Assembly: GCF_022829635.1 (NCBI RefSeq)
Contig: NZ_JAKSYO010000150.1
Coordinates: 38,974 to 102,973, forward strand
Direction of reading: 5' to 3'
Source of the DNA: Methylobacterium sp. E-066
GTDB taxonomy: Bacteria > Pseudomonadota > Alphaproteobacteria > Rhizobiales > Beijerinckiaceae
Length of the DNA stretch: 64,000 nt
The notes beneath the pieces were generated by a model. That model did no database searches. It saw only the letters and a list, made by a program, of their open reading frames with translations, and had not been told where the DNA came from. Both the position numbers and the translations under genes were made by a program. Shown piece after piece: positions 8,603-16,842 of this stretch (position 1 is the first letter of the stretch; every line of letters begins with the position of its first letter).

Positions 8603-9448
8603 ATGTCCGAGAGCACCGACACCAAACTGGAGGGCGCCGGCCTGCACGCGCCGCTCGCGCGGCTGCTGCGGCCGCTGGTCCGCCTGCTCGTGGCCCGCGG
8701 CATCACCTTTCCGGCGCTCACCGATCTGCTGCGCGAGCTCTACGTGAACGTAGCCGAGTACGACTTCGCCCTGCCCGGGAAGGAGCAGACCGACAGCCGC
8801 GTCTCCCTGCTAACCGGCATCCACCGCAAGGAGGTCCGGCGCCTGCGCGGGGCCGGGGCGCCGGTGAGCGTCGTGCCGGCCGTGGTCTCGCGCACAAGCC
8901 GGATCATCGCCCGCTGGATCGCCGACCCGGCGTTTACCGATCCGCAGGGCCAGCCCCTGCCGCTGCCGCGCACCGCCGATGCGGGCGCGCCGTCCTTCGA
9001 GGCCCTGGTCTCCGGGGTGACCCGCGACCTGCGCCCCCGGGCGGTGCTCGACGAGTGGCTCGACCGCGGGCTCGCCTTCCTGGACGCGCAGGATCGGATC
9101 GTGCTGGCGGAAGCCGCCTACGTGCCGCGCGGGGACGGTTCGGCCGAACCGCAGCTCTATTATTTCGGTCGCAACCTGCACGACCACATCGCGGCGAGCG
9201 TGGCCAACATCGTCGGCGACACGCCGCGCTTCCTGGAGCGCGCCGTGCATTACGATGGGCTGTCCAAGGAACTCGCGGCCAAGCTCGAAGCGCGGGCGCG
9301 CGAGATCGCCATGGAGGCCCTGCATCAGGCCAACCGGGAGGCGCATGCCGCCTGCCAGACCGATCCCGGCGGCGAATACCGCTGGAATTTCGGCCTCTAC
9401 GTCTACGCCGAGGCCGCGCCGCCGGCCCGGCCCGCGGACGGGCGTTGA
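8603..9448 (+). CDS. DUF6502 family protein
   Basis: 281 aa, cytoplasmic, no signal peptide. It resembles DUF6502 proteins: an N-terminal helical region (LLRPLVRLLVARGITFPALTD) that looks like a winged-helix/helix-turn-helix start, the segment DSRVSLLTGIHRKEVRRL, then a C-terminal helical half with YYFGRNLHDHIAASVANI. The HTH-like N-terminus raises the possibility of a transcriptional regulator of its own locus (inference). It is followed after 11 bp by the DUF5666 gene, an arrangement I believe recurs in other proteobacteria. Biochemical function is unknown. Confidence 0.75.
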   Translation: MSESTDTKLEGAGLHAPLARLLRPLVRLLVARGITFPALTDLLRELYVNVAEYDFALPGKEQTDSRVSLLTGIHRKEVRRLRGAGAPVSVVPAVVSRTSRIIARWIADPAFTDPQGQPLPLPRTADAGAPSFEALVSGVTRDLRPRAVLDEWLDRGLAFLDAQDRIVLAEAAYVPRGDGSAEPQLYYFGRNLHDHIAASVANIVGDTPRFLERAVHYDGLSKELAAKLEARAREIAMEALHQANREAHAACQTDPGGEYRWNFGLYVYAEAAPPARPADGR

Positions 9449-9459
9449 GAGGCCGGCCG

Positions 9460-10791
9460 GTGCGATCCTCTCCGAACCGCCGGTTCGTCCTGCGTCTGCT
9501 CGCGGGCGCCGCCACCCTGCTGCCGGGCATTGCCCGGCCGCAGGAGAGTCCCCCCGATCAGGGCATCGGCGGCACCGGCATGAAAATGATCGAGGAGCCG
9601 AAGGACGGCCCCCTCGGCGAGGGCGACCGCGGCATCGGCGGCACCGGGGTGATCGGCACGATCCGCCGGTTCGGCTCGATTTTCGTCAACGACCTGCGCA
9701 TCGCCTATCCGCCAGAAGTCGCGGTGCAGATCGACGGGGAACCCGCCAAGGCGGCGGACCTGAAGATCGGGCAGGTCGTGCACGTGGTCGCCCGGCCGGA
9801 ACGGGGCGGCCTCGGCACACGCCGCATCGACGTGACCAGCGAAGTGGTCGGGAAGGTCGAATCCACCGCCCCGGGGCGGATGATCGTGCTCGGCCAGCGG
9901 GTCGATACCGCCAGCCTCACGGGTGACTGGCAGGCGGGCAGCCGGGTGGCGGTGAGCGGCCTGCGCCGCCCCGACGGCGTGATCGTGGCGAGCCTGATCG
10001 AGACGCGGACCTCCGGGCCCGACCGCGTCGCCGGGCCGGTGCGTCGCGACGCGGGCGGCGGCCTCGCCATCGGCGGCCTGCGCCTGAAGGGCGCCGACGC
10101 CCTGCCCCCGGGCCAGCGCGCCTTGGTGACCGGCGTGACCGAGCTCGGAGTCCTCAGCGTGACCAACGCCGCCCAGGTCGGGCTGCCGTTCCCGCCGGGC
10201 CTCAAGCGGGTGTCGATCGAGGCCTATATCGGTCGCGCCGGCACCGGCCTCGATCTCGGCTCGGGGCTTGCCGTGTCGGGCTATGCGGGGCTGCGTGTGC
10301 CGCGCCAGGGCAGCGTGCGTGGCGTGCTCACCGCCGACATCGCGCCTAACGGCGTGCTCACCCTGGAGCGGCTCCGGGTCGAGGACCGGATCGCCCCGGA
10401 GCCGCCCCGGCCGGACGCGCCGCGGTTCGAGCGGGAGCGCGATCGCCTCGACCTGCAGAAGCTGCCCGACCTGCCGGAGATGCCCGGTCGCCTCGGCGCC
10501 GAGCCCGGCAACCGCCAGAGCCCCTTCGGCGGCCTCGGCGGCCCCCACGGCCCGACGATCGACACCCGCCCCGGCGCAGGCGGCATCCCGGGCGCGGACG
10601 GCCACGGCGGGTTCGGGGCGCCGCGCGGCGGTCCCTTCGGAGGCGCGCCGGGCGGCCCCGGCACGTTCCCGGGAGCACCGGCGGGCGGTCCCGGGGGCTT
10701 GGGTGGGCCTGGAGGCTTCGGTGGTCCTGGCGGCGGCCCCGGAGGCCCAGGCGGTTTCGGGGGGCCACCCGGTGGGGGCGGTCGGCGCTGA
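9460..10791 (+). CDS. exported DUF5666-type protein with Gly/Pro-rich tail
   Basis: 443 aa from GTG 9460, with GAGAGG seven bases upstream; TTG 9445 overlapping the previous stop is an alternative. A signal peptide (RRFVLRLLAGAATLLPGIA) is followed by two GIGGTG motifs at about residues 34 and 59, then several small beta domains typical of DUF5666 (GQVVHVVARPERGGLG, GSRVAVSGLRRPDGVIVAS). The last 100 or so residues are Gly/Pro repeats (GGPGG, GFGGP). Likely periplasmic or surface; binding partner unknown. Probably co-transcribed with the DUF6502 gene. Confidence 0.72.
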   Translation: MRSSPNRRFVLRLLAGAATLLPGIARPQESPPDQGIGGTGMKMIEEPKDGPLGEGDRGIGGTGVIGTIRRFGSIFVNDLRIAYPPEVAVQIDGEPAKAADLKIGQVVHVVARPERGGLGTRRIDVTSEVVGKVESTAPGRMIVLGQRVDTASLTGDWQAGSRVAVSGLRRPDGVIVASLIETRTSGPDRVAGPVRRDAGGGLAIGGLRLKGADALPPGQRALVTGVTELGVLSVTNAAQVGLPFPPGLKRVSIEAYIGRAGTGLDLGSGLAVSGYAGLRVPRQGSVRGVLTADIAPNGVLTLERLRVEDRIAPEPPRPDAPRFERERDRLDLQKLPDLPEMPGRLGAEPGNRQSPFGGLGGPHGPTIDTRPGAGGIPGADGHGGFGAPRGGPFGGAPGGPGTFPGAPAGGPGGLGGPGGFGGPGGGPGGPGGFGGPPGGGGRR

Positions 10792-10886
10792 GGGCTTGCC
10801 GCCCGTGCGGTCTCACCCGGTCTCCGGTTAAGGAATTCGCGAGGACAGTGCAGGGCGCGCAACGGTGGCTAGCAGATGACACAGGC

Positions 10887-11047
10887 CCCTTTCCCGGACA
10901 CCTGGAACGCTAGTGGAAGGTGATCCGGGATCCAGCGCAGAAAGCGCCGCGCAGCGGCACGATCGTTAAACAACGCGGACGCTGCGCGTCGTCTCATGCT
11001 GGGTCCCGGGTCGCATTCCGCTCGCGCTGCATGCGCCCGGGAAAGGG
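10887..11047. repeat. large imperfect palindromic intergenic repeat
   Basis: Two 49-bp arms in inverted orientation (10887-10935 and 10999-11047) start and end with near-identical sequence (CCCTTTCCCGG at the outside, GGGATCCAG / CTGGGTCCC at the inside) and match at roughly two thirds of positions. The 63-bp centre has a smaller GC-rich inverted repeat. It fills most of the 297-bp gap between the DUF5666 gene and the end of ada. No ORF or transposase is present. It looks like a dispersed palindromic element or a decayed miniature element. Confidence 0.55.
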
Positions 11048-11088
11048 ACGGTGCGAAACCGGCTAAGGGCCGCGACGTCAGGCTCTGT

Positions 11089-12213
11089 TTAGCCCTCCGC
11101 CTCCCGCGCGAGCAGATCGCGCTTGCGGGCGACGCCCCAGCGGTAGCCCGACAGGGAACCGTCCGAGCGGACCACCCGGTGGCACGGGATCGCCACCGCC
11201 AAGTGGTTGGCCCCGCAGGCCTGGGCGACGGCCCGCATCGCGGTGGGCGCCCCGATGGCGCGGGCGATGTCCGCGTAGGTCGCGGTCGCGCCGACCGGGA
11301 TCGCCCGCAAAGCCGCCCAGACGCGCTGCTGGAACGCGGTGCCGCGGATGTCGAGGGGCAGGTCGAGGCCGGTGCCCGGCGCCTCGACGAGGCCGATGAC
11401 CCGCGCCATCCAGGCCTCGAAATCCGGATCGCCGCCCTCGATCTCCGCCCCCGGGAACCGGTCCTGCAGGTCGCGGACCAGGGGCTCGGGCTCGTCGCCG
11501 AGCAGGATCGCGCAGAGCCCCGCCTCGGTGGCGGCCACCAGGATCGCGCCGAGCGTGCAGGCGCCGACGCCGAACCTCATGCGGATGCCGGTGCCGCCCT
11601 TGCGGTAGGCGGCCGGCGCCATGCCGAGGCGCCCGGTGGCCTCGGCGTAGAATTGGCTCGCGGTGGAGTAGCCGGCATCATACAGCGCCTCGGTCACGGT
11701 GGCCGCCTTGGCCAGGCCGGCGGCGACGGCCTCGGCCCGGCGGGCGGCGGCGTAGGCCTTCGGGGTGACACCGGTGGCGGCCTTGAACACCCGGTGGAAA
11801 TGGTAGGCGCTCAGGCCCGCGGCCCGGGCGAGGACCGCGAGCGGCGGCATCGTCTCGGCGGTCTCGATCAGCCGGCAGGCCCGGGCGACCGCCTCGGACC
11901 GGCGCTCTGCGAGGCCGGGCTCGTTCGGCCGGCAGCGCCGGCAGGGCCGGAAGCCTGTTGCCTCGGCCTCCGCGCAGGTGGCGTGGAAGGTGACGTTCTC
12001 GGGCCGGGCCGCCCGGGAGGGGCAGCTCGGGCGGCAATACACGCCGGTGGTGCGGACCGCGTAGACGAAGCGGCCATCCGCCCGCGCGTCGCGGGTGACG
12101 AGCGCCGCCCAGCGCTCGGAATTTTCGGACTCGGCAGTCGAGACGGCGATCATGGCCGCACCACTATGCGGCGCGGCGGCCGCGTTGGGGAGGGGCTTGG
12201 CGGAGGCGGACAT
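11089..12213 (-). CDS. ada: bifunctional methylated-DNA methyltransferase / adaptive-response regulator Ada
   Basis: 374 aa. Ada removes methyl groups from phosphotriesters and O6-methylguanine and activates the adaptive response. Domains in order: N-terminal zinc domain with GVYCRPSC (Cys60, Cys64) and CRRC (Cys91, Cys94); an AraC-type HTH (LARAAGLSAYHFHRVFKA); a C-terminal methyltransferase domain with acceptor motif AIPCHRVV (Cys344). ATG 12213 is preferred over ATG 12153 because of a GGCAGG upstream. All key cysteines are present. It is divergent from the AlgX-like gene, with about 110 bp between starts. Confidence 0.95.
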   Translation of the reverse strand: MSASAKPLPNAAAAPHSGAAMIAVSTAESENSERWAALVTRDARADGRFVYAVRTTGVYCRPSCPSRAARPENVTFHATCAEAEATGFRPCRRCRPNEPGLAERRSEAVARACRLIETAETMPPLAVLARAAGLSAYHFHRVFKAATGVTPKAYAAARRAEAVAAGLAKAATVTEALYDAGYSTASQFYAEATGRLGMAPAAYRKGGTGIRMRFGVGACTLGAILVAATEAGLCAILLGDEPEPLVRDLQDRFPGAEIEGGDPDFEAWMARVIGLVEAPGTGLDLPLDIRGTAFQQRVWAALRAIPVGATATYADIARAIGAPTAMRAVAQACGANHLAVAIPCHRVVRSDGSLSGYRWGVARKRDLLAREAEG

Positions 12214-12324
12214 GACGGGACCTGCCGGGTGCGTATATCGAATGCTCGTCACCCTGCCGTCCGGCGGCCGAGGCTGCATCCCGCGCCTTGCTGCCGAATT
12301 CCCGATCCCTCCCCTGAGTGCGCC

Positions 12325-13311
12325 ATGGCGTCGAGCAACACCGATCACATCCATGTCGGGCGGGACGGCTGGCTGTTCCTGAAGACCGGGACCAACGACA
12401 TTCTGGGGCAGTTCGAGCGCCCGGAGGAGACCACCGACCTGATCTGGGCCTGGCGCAGCCTCGTGGCGACCCGCGAGCGGCGGTTGCGCGCCATGGGCAT
12501 CCGCTACCGTCACGTGGTCGCGCCGGACAAGCTGCTGATCTACGACAATCACCTGGACGGCATCGCCATCGCGCCGACCGCATCCCCGGCCTACCGGCTG
12601 CTCCACGCCGAACCGCCGCTCGGCGGCCCGTGGCGGCGGGGCCTCACCGGCCTCTACGCGGATTGGCGGCGGCGCAAGCGCTGGCGGGAGACCTGCATCG
12701 ATCTGGTCACGCCGATGCGCGCCGCCCGCGATGCGGCCGACCTCTATTGCCGGACCGACACGCACTGGAGCTTCGACGGCTGCTACCTGGCCTATGCCGA
12801 GATCTGCCGGGCCTTCGGGGCGGAGCCGCGGGCGGATCTCCGCGACCGGCCCTTCACGGAAGTCGACCATGACGGCGACCTCGGCAGCGCCTTCGACCCG
12901 CCCCGCCGGGCACCGTCACGGGCCTATCGGATCCAGCAGGATGCGGTGCGGACCTATGCCAGCCCGATCGTCGAAGCGCGCGAGAAGGCCGGCCTGCTGC
13001 ACACGCTCCATGTCGGCGCCAACGTCGTCTACGGCAACGCCCAGGCGACCGACCCGCGCCGGCTGGCTTTGTTCGGCGACTCGTTCTCGCACGTCATGCC
13101 GTACATGCTGACGATCCTGCTCGCGGAGACGTTTCGCGAAGTGCACTTCGTCTGGAACACGGCGCTCGACTGGTCCTACATCGCCCGGGCGAAGCCGGAC
13201 CTGGTCCTGACCGAGGTCGCCGAGCGCTTCATGGCCCAGCTGCCGGATGACGATTTCTCGCTCGACGCCTACGTGCAGGAGCGGTTCGGCGCCGAGCTGG
13301 CGGGCGCTTAG
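12325..13311 (+). CDS. AlgX/AlgJ-like SGNH hydrolase-fold protein
   Basis: 328 aa. It resembles the AlgX/AlgJ family that O-acetylates exopolysaccharides. Supporting motifs: GRDGWLFLKTGTND near the start, DTHWS (Asp145, His147), and the nucleophile block LFGDSFSH (Ser253). Family members normally have a signal peptide or membrane anchor; none is seen from ATG 12325, so either it is cytoplasmic or the true start is elsewhere. No alginate or cellulose cluster or MBOAT acyl-donor gene is adjacent, so the acceptor is unknown. The stop overlaps the stop of the YebC gene by 4 bp, tail to tail. Confidence 0.78.
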   Translation: MASSNTDHIHVGRDGWLFLKTGTNDILGQFERPEETTDLIWAWRSLVATRERRLRAMGIRYRHVVAPDKLLIYDNHLDGIAIAPTASPAYRLLHAEPPLGGPWRRGLTGLYADWRRRKRWRETCIDLVTPMRAARDAADLYCRTDTHWSFDGCYLAYAEICRAFGAEPRADLRDRPFTEVDHDGDLGSAFDPPRRAPSRAYRIQQDAVRTYASPIVEAREKAGLLHTLHVGANVVYGNAQATDPRRLALFGDSFSHVMPYMLTILLAETFREVHFVWNTALDWSYIARAKPDLVLTEVAERFMAQLPDDDFSLDAYVQERFGAELAGA

Positions 13312-14054
13312 CCCTCCAGCTTCGCCATCAACGCATCGGACAGGGCGAAGTTGACGTAGACGTGCTGCACGTCGTCCTGATCCTCGATCACCTCGACCAG
13401 GCGGATCAGCTTCTCACCGGTCTCGTCGTCGACATCGATCGTGTTCTGGGCCTTCCAGACCAGGCCGGTGCGGGTCGGCTCGCCGAAGCGCGCTTCCAGG
13501 GCCTTGGCGACCTCGCCGTAGGAATCCTGCGCGCAGATGACCTCGTGGCCCTCCTCGCTGGAGCTGACATCGTCGGCCCCGGCCTCGATCGCCGCCTCCA
13601 GCATCGTGTCGGCATCGGCCACATTGGCCGGGAAGCCGATCACGCCGACCCGGTCGAACATGAACGCCACGGCGCCGGTCTCGGCGAGGCTGCCGCCGGA
13701 CTTGGTGAAGGCCGAGCGCACGTCGGAGGCGGTGCGGTTGCGGTTGTCGGTCTGCGCCTCGACGATCAGCGCGGCGCCGCCGGGGCCGTAGCCCTCGTAG
13801 CGGATGTCCTCGTAGTTCTCGCCATCCGCCCCGGCCGCCTTCTTGATGGCGCGCTCGATATTATCCTTGGGCATGTTCTCGGCGCGGGCCGCGATGATCG
13901 CCGCGCGCAGGCGCGGGTTCATGGCTGGGTCCGGCGTGCCGAGCTTGGCCGCCACGGTGATCTCGCGGGCGAGCTTGCCGAACACCTTCGAGCGGACCGC
14001 ATCCACCCGGCCCTTCCGGTGCATGATGTTCTTGAACTGCGAATGGCCTGCCAT
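13308..14054 (-). CDS. YebC/PmpR family regulator
   Basis: 248 aa, full length for the family. It starts with the invariant MAGHSQFKNIMHRKG and contains NMPKDNIERAIKKA and the domain-2 block YEGYGPGGAALIVEAQTDN. YebC-type proteins were long annotated as transcriptional regulators, and some members are now known to relieve ribosome stalling at proline stretches; which role applies here cannot be told from sequence. ATG 14054 is chosen by the conserved N-terminus. The common ruvC neighbour is not present. Confidence 0.96.
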   Translation of the reverse strand: MAGHSQFKNIMHRKGRVDAVRSKVFGKLAREITVAAKLGTPDPAMNPRLRAAIIAARAENMPKDNIERAIKKAAGADGENYEDIRYEGYGPGGAALIVEAQTDNRNRTASDVRSAFTKSGGSLAETGAVAFMFDRVGVIGFPANVADADTMLEAAIEAGADDVSSSEEGHEVICAQDSYGEVAKALEARFGEPTRTGLVWKAQNTIDVDDETGEKLIRLVEVIEDQDDVQHVYVNFALSDALMAKLEG

Positions 14055-14216
14055 GGCGTGTGAGACTTTGTTCGTTGGCGAGGGCGGAGATCCGGGACCC
14101 CGCCGTCGCGGCTGTGAGGTCGCCGCGTTATAGGCCGCCGGCTTCCGACGAAGCAACGCGGCCGGGGATCGTCGCGACCGGGGAAAGATCGCCGGCGCCG
14201 GGCGTTGGCGAGGAAC

Positions 14217-14393
14217 ATGTCAGTTGGAAACCCGATGCCGAGCCGGACCGAACACGACACGCGCGTGACGACGGCCCCGGCCGCCGAGCGGCGCTGGCTC
14301 AAGCTCGGGATCGCCACGCTCCTCGGCGCGGTGGCCGGCTCGATGCTGTTCGCCACCGAGGCCCAGGGCCGGCCGGCAGCCCGGCGGCGCTAG
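14217..14393 (+). CDS. small single-span membrane protein
   Basis: 58 aa from ATG 14217 with GAGGA close upstream. A hydrophilic N-terminus precedes one transmembrane segment (LKLGIATLLGAVAGSMLFA) and a basic tail (RPAARRR). No family is recognised. A strong intrinsic terminator begins at its stop codon, which supports it being a real, separately transcribed gene. It is divergent from the YebC gene. Confidence 0.5.
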   Translation: MSVGNPMPSRTEHDTRVTTAPAAERRWLKLGIATLLGAVAGSMLFATEAQGRPAARRR

Positions 14394-14438
14394 CGCGTCG
14401 TGCCAGGTATCGGAACCGGCACGACGCGCTCGCTTTTT
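14392..14438 (+). terminator. intrinsic terminator after the small membrane protein gene
   Basis: A perfect 13-bp stem (AGCGCGTCGTGCC at 14392-14404, complement at 14418-14430) with a 13-nt loop is followed by CGC and five T residues (14434-14438). The stem starts inside the TAG stop codon of the preceding gene. Confidence 0.7.
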
Positions 14439-14595
14439 GATGTGCACCGTCTTCCTCCGAAAGCCGGCGGCCACCTTTCGGGACGATGCTCTAAGCGGCT
14501 TCACCCATCCGCCCGCATGATCCTCTGGTACTGGAGCCGTTCCAGATCGCGTTGCGACAACAACAGGGGCTGCCTGAGTCTTGATCGGTACCCGT

Positions 14596-14624
14596 CCAAC
14601 CCCCCCTCATCCTGAGGGGGTTGG
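14596..14624. repeat. short GC-rich palindrome between convergent genes
   Basis: CCAACCCCCCCTCA (14596-14609) pairs with TGAGGGGGTTGG (14613-14624) around a 3-nt loop. It lies in the 299-bp gap before cbbY, which otherwise holds only the terminator at 14392-14438. There is no T tract, so it is more like a REP-type palindrome than a terminator. Confidence 0.45.
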
Positions 14625-14692
14625 GGTGGAGGAGCGCCGATCAGGATCGGATCGACGTTTGTATCCGTTCAACGGGCCGCCTCTCCAAGGCG

Positions 14693-15442
14693 TCAGCGCA
14701 CGCCCGCGTGCCAATCCCGGAGCGCGGCCAGCGTCACCACGTGGCCCGGCCATTCCAGGCCAGCGAGGTGCCGGTGGGGGCGATCCGGCTCGCCGAGATC
14801 CGAGACCGCCGAGAAGGCGCCATCGAGCCGGTGGCTGTCGGTGTAGCGGCTTCGTGTCGCCAGGACCGGCAGCCCGGCGGCGCGGGCCGAGGCGATGCCG
14901 GCCGCGGAATCCTCGAAGGCCACCGCCTCCGAGGCCGGCACCCCGAGCCGGTCCAAGGCCAGCAGGAACACGTCGGGGGCGGGCTTCTTGCGGTCCGCCT
15001 CGTCGCCGGCCGCGATCACCGCGAAGGGCACGTCCGAGGCCGGAAAGTTGGCCGCCAGCAACCGATCGACATTCGGCCGGCTGGTGGTGGTGGCGATGGC
15101 GAGCCGGAGCCCGGCAGCCCGGGCCTCGCCGATCAGCCGGGCGATCCCCGGGCGCAGGGGTAGGCCGATCTCGGCCATGAGGTCGCCATACGCGATCGTC
15201 TTGCGAGCATGGATCTCGGGGGCCTGCGCGTGGAAGGATGCGGCCTCGCCCGGGTGGCGCGTGTCGATGTAGTGGGTGAGCCGCTCCTTGCCGCCCATCA
15301 CGGTGAGCAGGTCGGCGTAGAGCGCCGGGTCCCAGTGCCAGGGCAGGTCCAGGTCCGCGAAGGCGCGGTTGAACGCCTGCCGGTGCAGGTCCTCGGTCTC
15401 GGCGAGCGTGCCGTCGACGTCGAAGATCAGCGCCCTCAGCAC
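14693..15442 (-). CDS. cbbY: CbbY-like HAD phosphatase (xylulose-1,5-bisphosphate phosphatase family)
   Basis: 249 aa HAD hydrolase. The N-terminal nucleophile motif and following helix (FDVDGTLAETEDLHRQAFN) are characteristic of CbbY and not of generic phosphoglycolate phosphatases. Motif II is ATTTS, motif III/IV are KKPAPDVF and FEDSAAG. CbbY removes xylulose-1,5-bisphosphate, a misfire product and inhibitor of RuBisCO. The start overlaps the rpe stop by 7 bp, so they are co-transcribed. RuBisCO is not nearby, so either it is elsewhere in the genome or the enzyme serves another sugar phosphate. Confidence 0.82.
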   Translation of the reverse strand: MLRALIFDVDGTLAETEDLHRQAFNRAFADLDLPWHWDPALYADLLTVMGGKERLTHYIDTRHPGEAASFHAQAPEIHARKTIAYGDLMAEIGLPLRPGIARLIGEARAAGLRLAIATTTSRPNVDRLLAANFPASDVPFAVIAAGDEADRKKPAPDVFLLALDRLGVPASEAVAFEDSAAGIASARAAGLPVLATRSRYTDSHRLDGAFSAVSDLGEPDRPHRHLAGLEWPGHVVTLAALRDWHAGVR

Positions 15443-16122
15443 GAGAGGTCGCGACCGGAGGCGCCCTCCGCGCCCGCCCGGATCGCCGCGATGCGCTCCG
15501 CATAGGCGTCGGGACCGCCGCTGAAGACCGCGTTGCCGGCCACGAACGTGTCGGCGCCGGCGCGGCTCGCCGCCTTCACGGTCTCGGCGTCGATGCCGCC
15601 ATCGACCTGGATGCGGATGTCGCGGCCCGCCACCATGGCACGCACCCGCGCCACCGTCTCCATGCTGCTTTTGAGGAACTTCTGGCCGCCGAAGCCGGGA
15701 TTGACGGTCATCACCAGCACCAGATCCACGATGTCGAGCACCGGCTCGACCATCGCAGCGGGGGTGCCGGGATTGATCGCCACGCCAGCGCGCTTGCCGA
15801 GGTCGCGGATGGTCTGGAGCGAGCGGTGGATATGCGGCCCGGCCTCGGCATGGACCGTGATCCCGTCGGCCCCGGCCTCCGCGAAGGCCGCGAGATACGG
15901 GTCGGCCGGCGCGATCATCAGGTGCACGTCGAAGAATTTATCGGTGTGCGGGCGCAGCGCCTTCACCACCGGGGGGCCGAAGGTGATGTTGGGCACGAAA
16001 TGCCCATCCATCACGTCGAGATGGATCCAGTCGGCGCCGGCCTCGGCGACCGCGCGGGTCTCCTCCGCGAGGCGCGCGAAATCGGCCGAGAGGATCGACG
16101 GGGCGATGACGGAAGGCAGCAT
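15436..16122 (-). CDS. rpe: ribulose-phosphate 3-epimerase
   Basis: 228 aa TIM barrel that interconverts ribulose-5-phosphate and xylulose-5-phosphate. Signatures: IAPSILSADFARL at the N-terminus, HLDVMDGHFVPNITFGP, MTVNPGFGGQKF, and VDGGI with the catalytic Asp. ATG 16122 fits family N-termini; an upstream in-frame ATG at 16182 would add 20 unconserved residues. It supplies ribulose-5-phosphate, the substrate of PrkB encoded upstream on the same strand. It overlaps cbbY by 7 bp. Confidence 0.96.
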   Translation of the reverse strand: MLPSVIAPSILSADFARLAEETRAVAEAGADWIHLDVMDGHFVPNITFGPPVVKALRPHTDKFFDVHLMIAPADPYLAAFAEAGADGITVHAEAGPHIHRSLQTIRDLGKRAGVAINPGTPAAMVEPVLDIVDLVLVMTVNPGFGGQKFLKSSMETVARVRAMVAGRDIRIQVDGGIDAETVKAASRAGADTFVAGNAVFSGGPDAYAERIAAIRAGAEGASGRDLSC

Positions 16123-16205
16123 GCGAAATCCGGGATCGGGCGGGCCGGGGCGAGCGCTCAAGGCCGATGAGGTGCGATCCATTTACGTCGCCTCGCCGGC
16201 GGTTC

Positions 16206-16619
16206 CTACCCCTGTGGGTCGGCCTGTCGGATGAGCGCGATGGCGGTCTTCGCCGCGAGCGTCAGGGGCTGCGGCGGCGCCTCCAGGTCGAACCAGTCCA
16301 GGCCGTCGTGCTTGTCGGGCTCGACGAGCCGCGGCGCCCCGGAATAGGAATCCACCCGGTAGACCGGCGCGACCCAGTGGATGCCCGCATTCCGATCGAT
16401 GTGATCCACGACGCAGAGCAGCGTGACCGGCTCGATCCCGATACCGAGCTCCTCGGCGACCTCGCGCTTCACCGCATCGGCCACGGGCTCGAACAGGTCG
16501 ACCTTACCCCCCGCCAGCCCCCAATGCCCGGCCTCCGGCTCGGTCCTCCGGCGCAACAGCAGGATGCGCCCGTCGACGACGATGGCGGCCCCGCACCCGA
16601 CCCGTGGCTCCACCTGCAC
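16206..16619 (-). CDS. NUDIX hydrolase
   Basis: 137 aa from GTG 16619. The Nudix box is GGKVDLFEPVADAVKREVAEELGI in shortened form: GGKVDLFE, then the REVAEELGI core. The substrate, a nucleoside diphosphate linked to X, is unknown. The frame stays open upstream through the palindromic repeat at 16695-16786, giving a spurious longer ORF; GTG 16619 is chosen because the conserved domain begins right after it. It sits 83 bp before rpe and may be transcribed with prkB-fbp across the repeats. Confidence 0.82.
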   Translation of the reverse strand: MQVEPRVGCGAAIVVDGRILLLRRRTEPEAGHWGLAGGKVDLFEPVADAVKREVAEELGIGIEPVTLLCVVDHIDRNAGIHWVAPVYRVDSYSGAPRLVEPDKHDGLDWFDLEAPPQPLTLAAKTAIALIRQADPQG

Positions 16620-16694
16620 GATCCGACATCCCTTTTTTTGGGATTTTGCTGGTGCCACGCGGAGGACCGAGTCGCCAGTGCCGGCAGCCCGGAT

Positions 16695-16786
16695 CGTCAT
16701 TGCGAGCGCAGCGAAGCAACCCAGTGATCCGCCACGCTTTGGGAGCGCACGCTGCCCTGGGTTGCTTCGCTGCGCTCGCAATGACG
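16695..16786. repeat. perfect 30-bp inverted repeat (REP-type palindrome)
   Basis: Arms at 16695-16724 and 16757-16786 are exact reverse complements (outer end CGTCATTGCGAGCGCAGCGA) around a 32-bp spacer. This CGTCATTGCGAGCG type is a widespread dispersed intergenic palindrome in alphaproteobacteria. It lies between prkB and the NUDIX gene and could form a hairpin in the transcript that affects downstream expression. Confidence 0.85.
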
Positions 16787-16842
16787 GCGGGGGATGATCG
16801 GCGGAGCGATCAGCGCAGAACCGGCGGCGGGATGAACCACGC

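Noticed and set aside
10996..13311. A 771-codon plus-strand open frame
   Set aside because: Only the part from 12325 is a real protein; the rest is the antisense of ada, held open by high GC.
16206..16781. Longer NUDIX start at 16781
   Set aside because: It would translate the palindromic repeat; the conserved domain begins right after GTG 16619, which is a usable start. In ccmH, by contrast, no start exists after the repeat.
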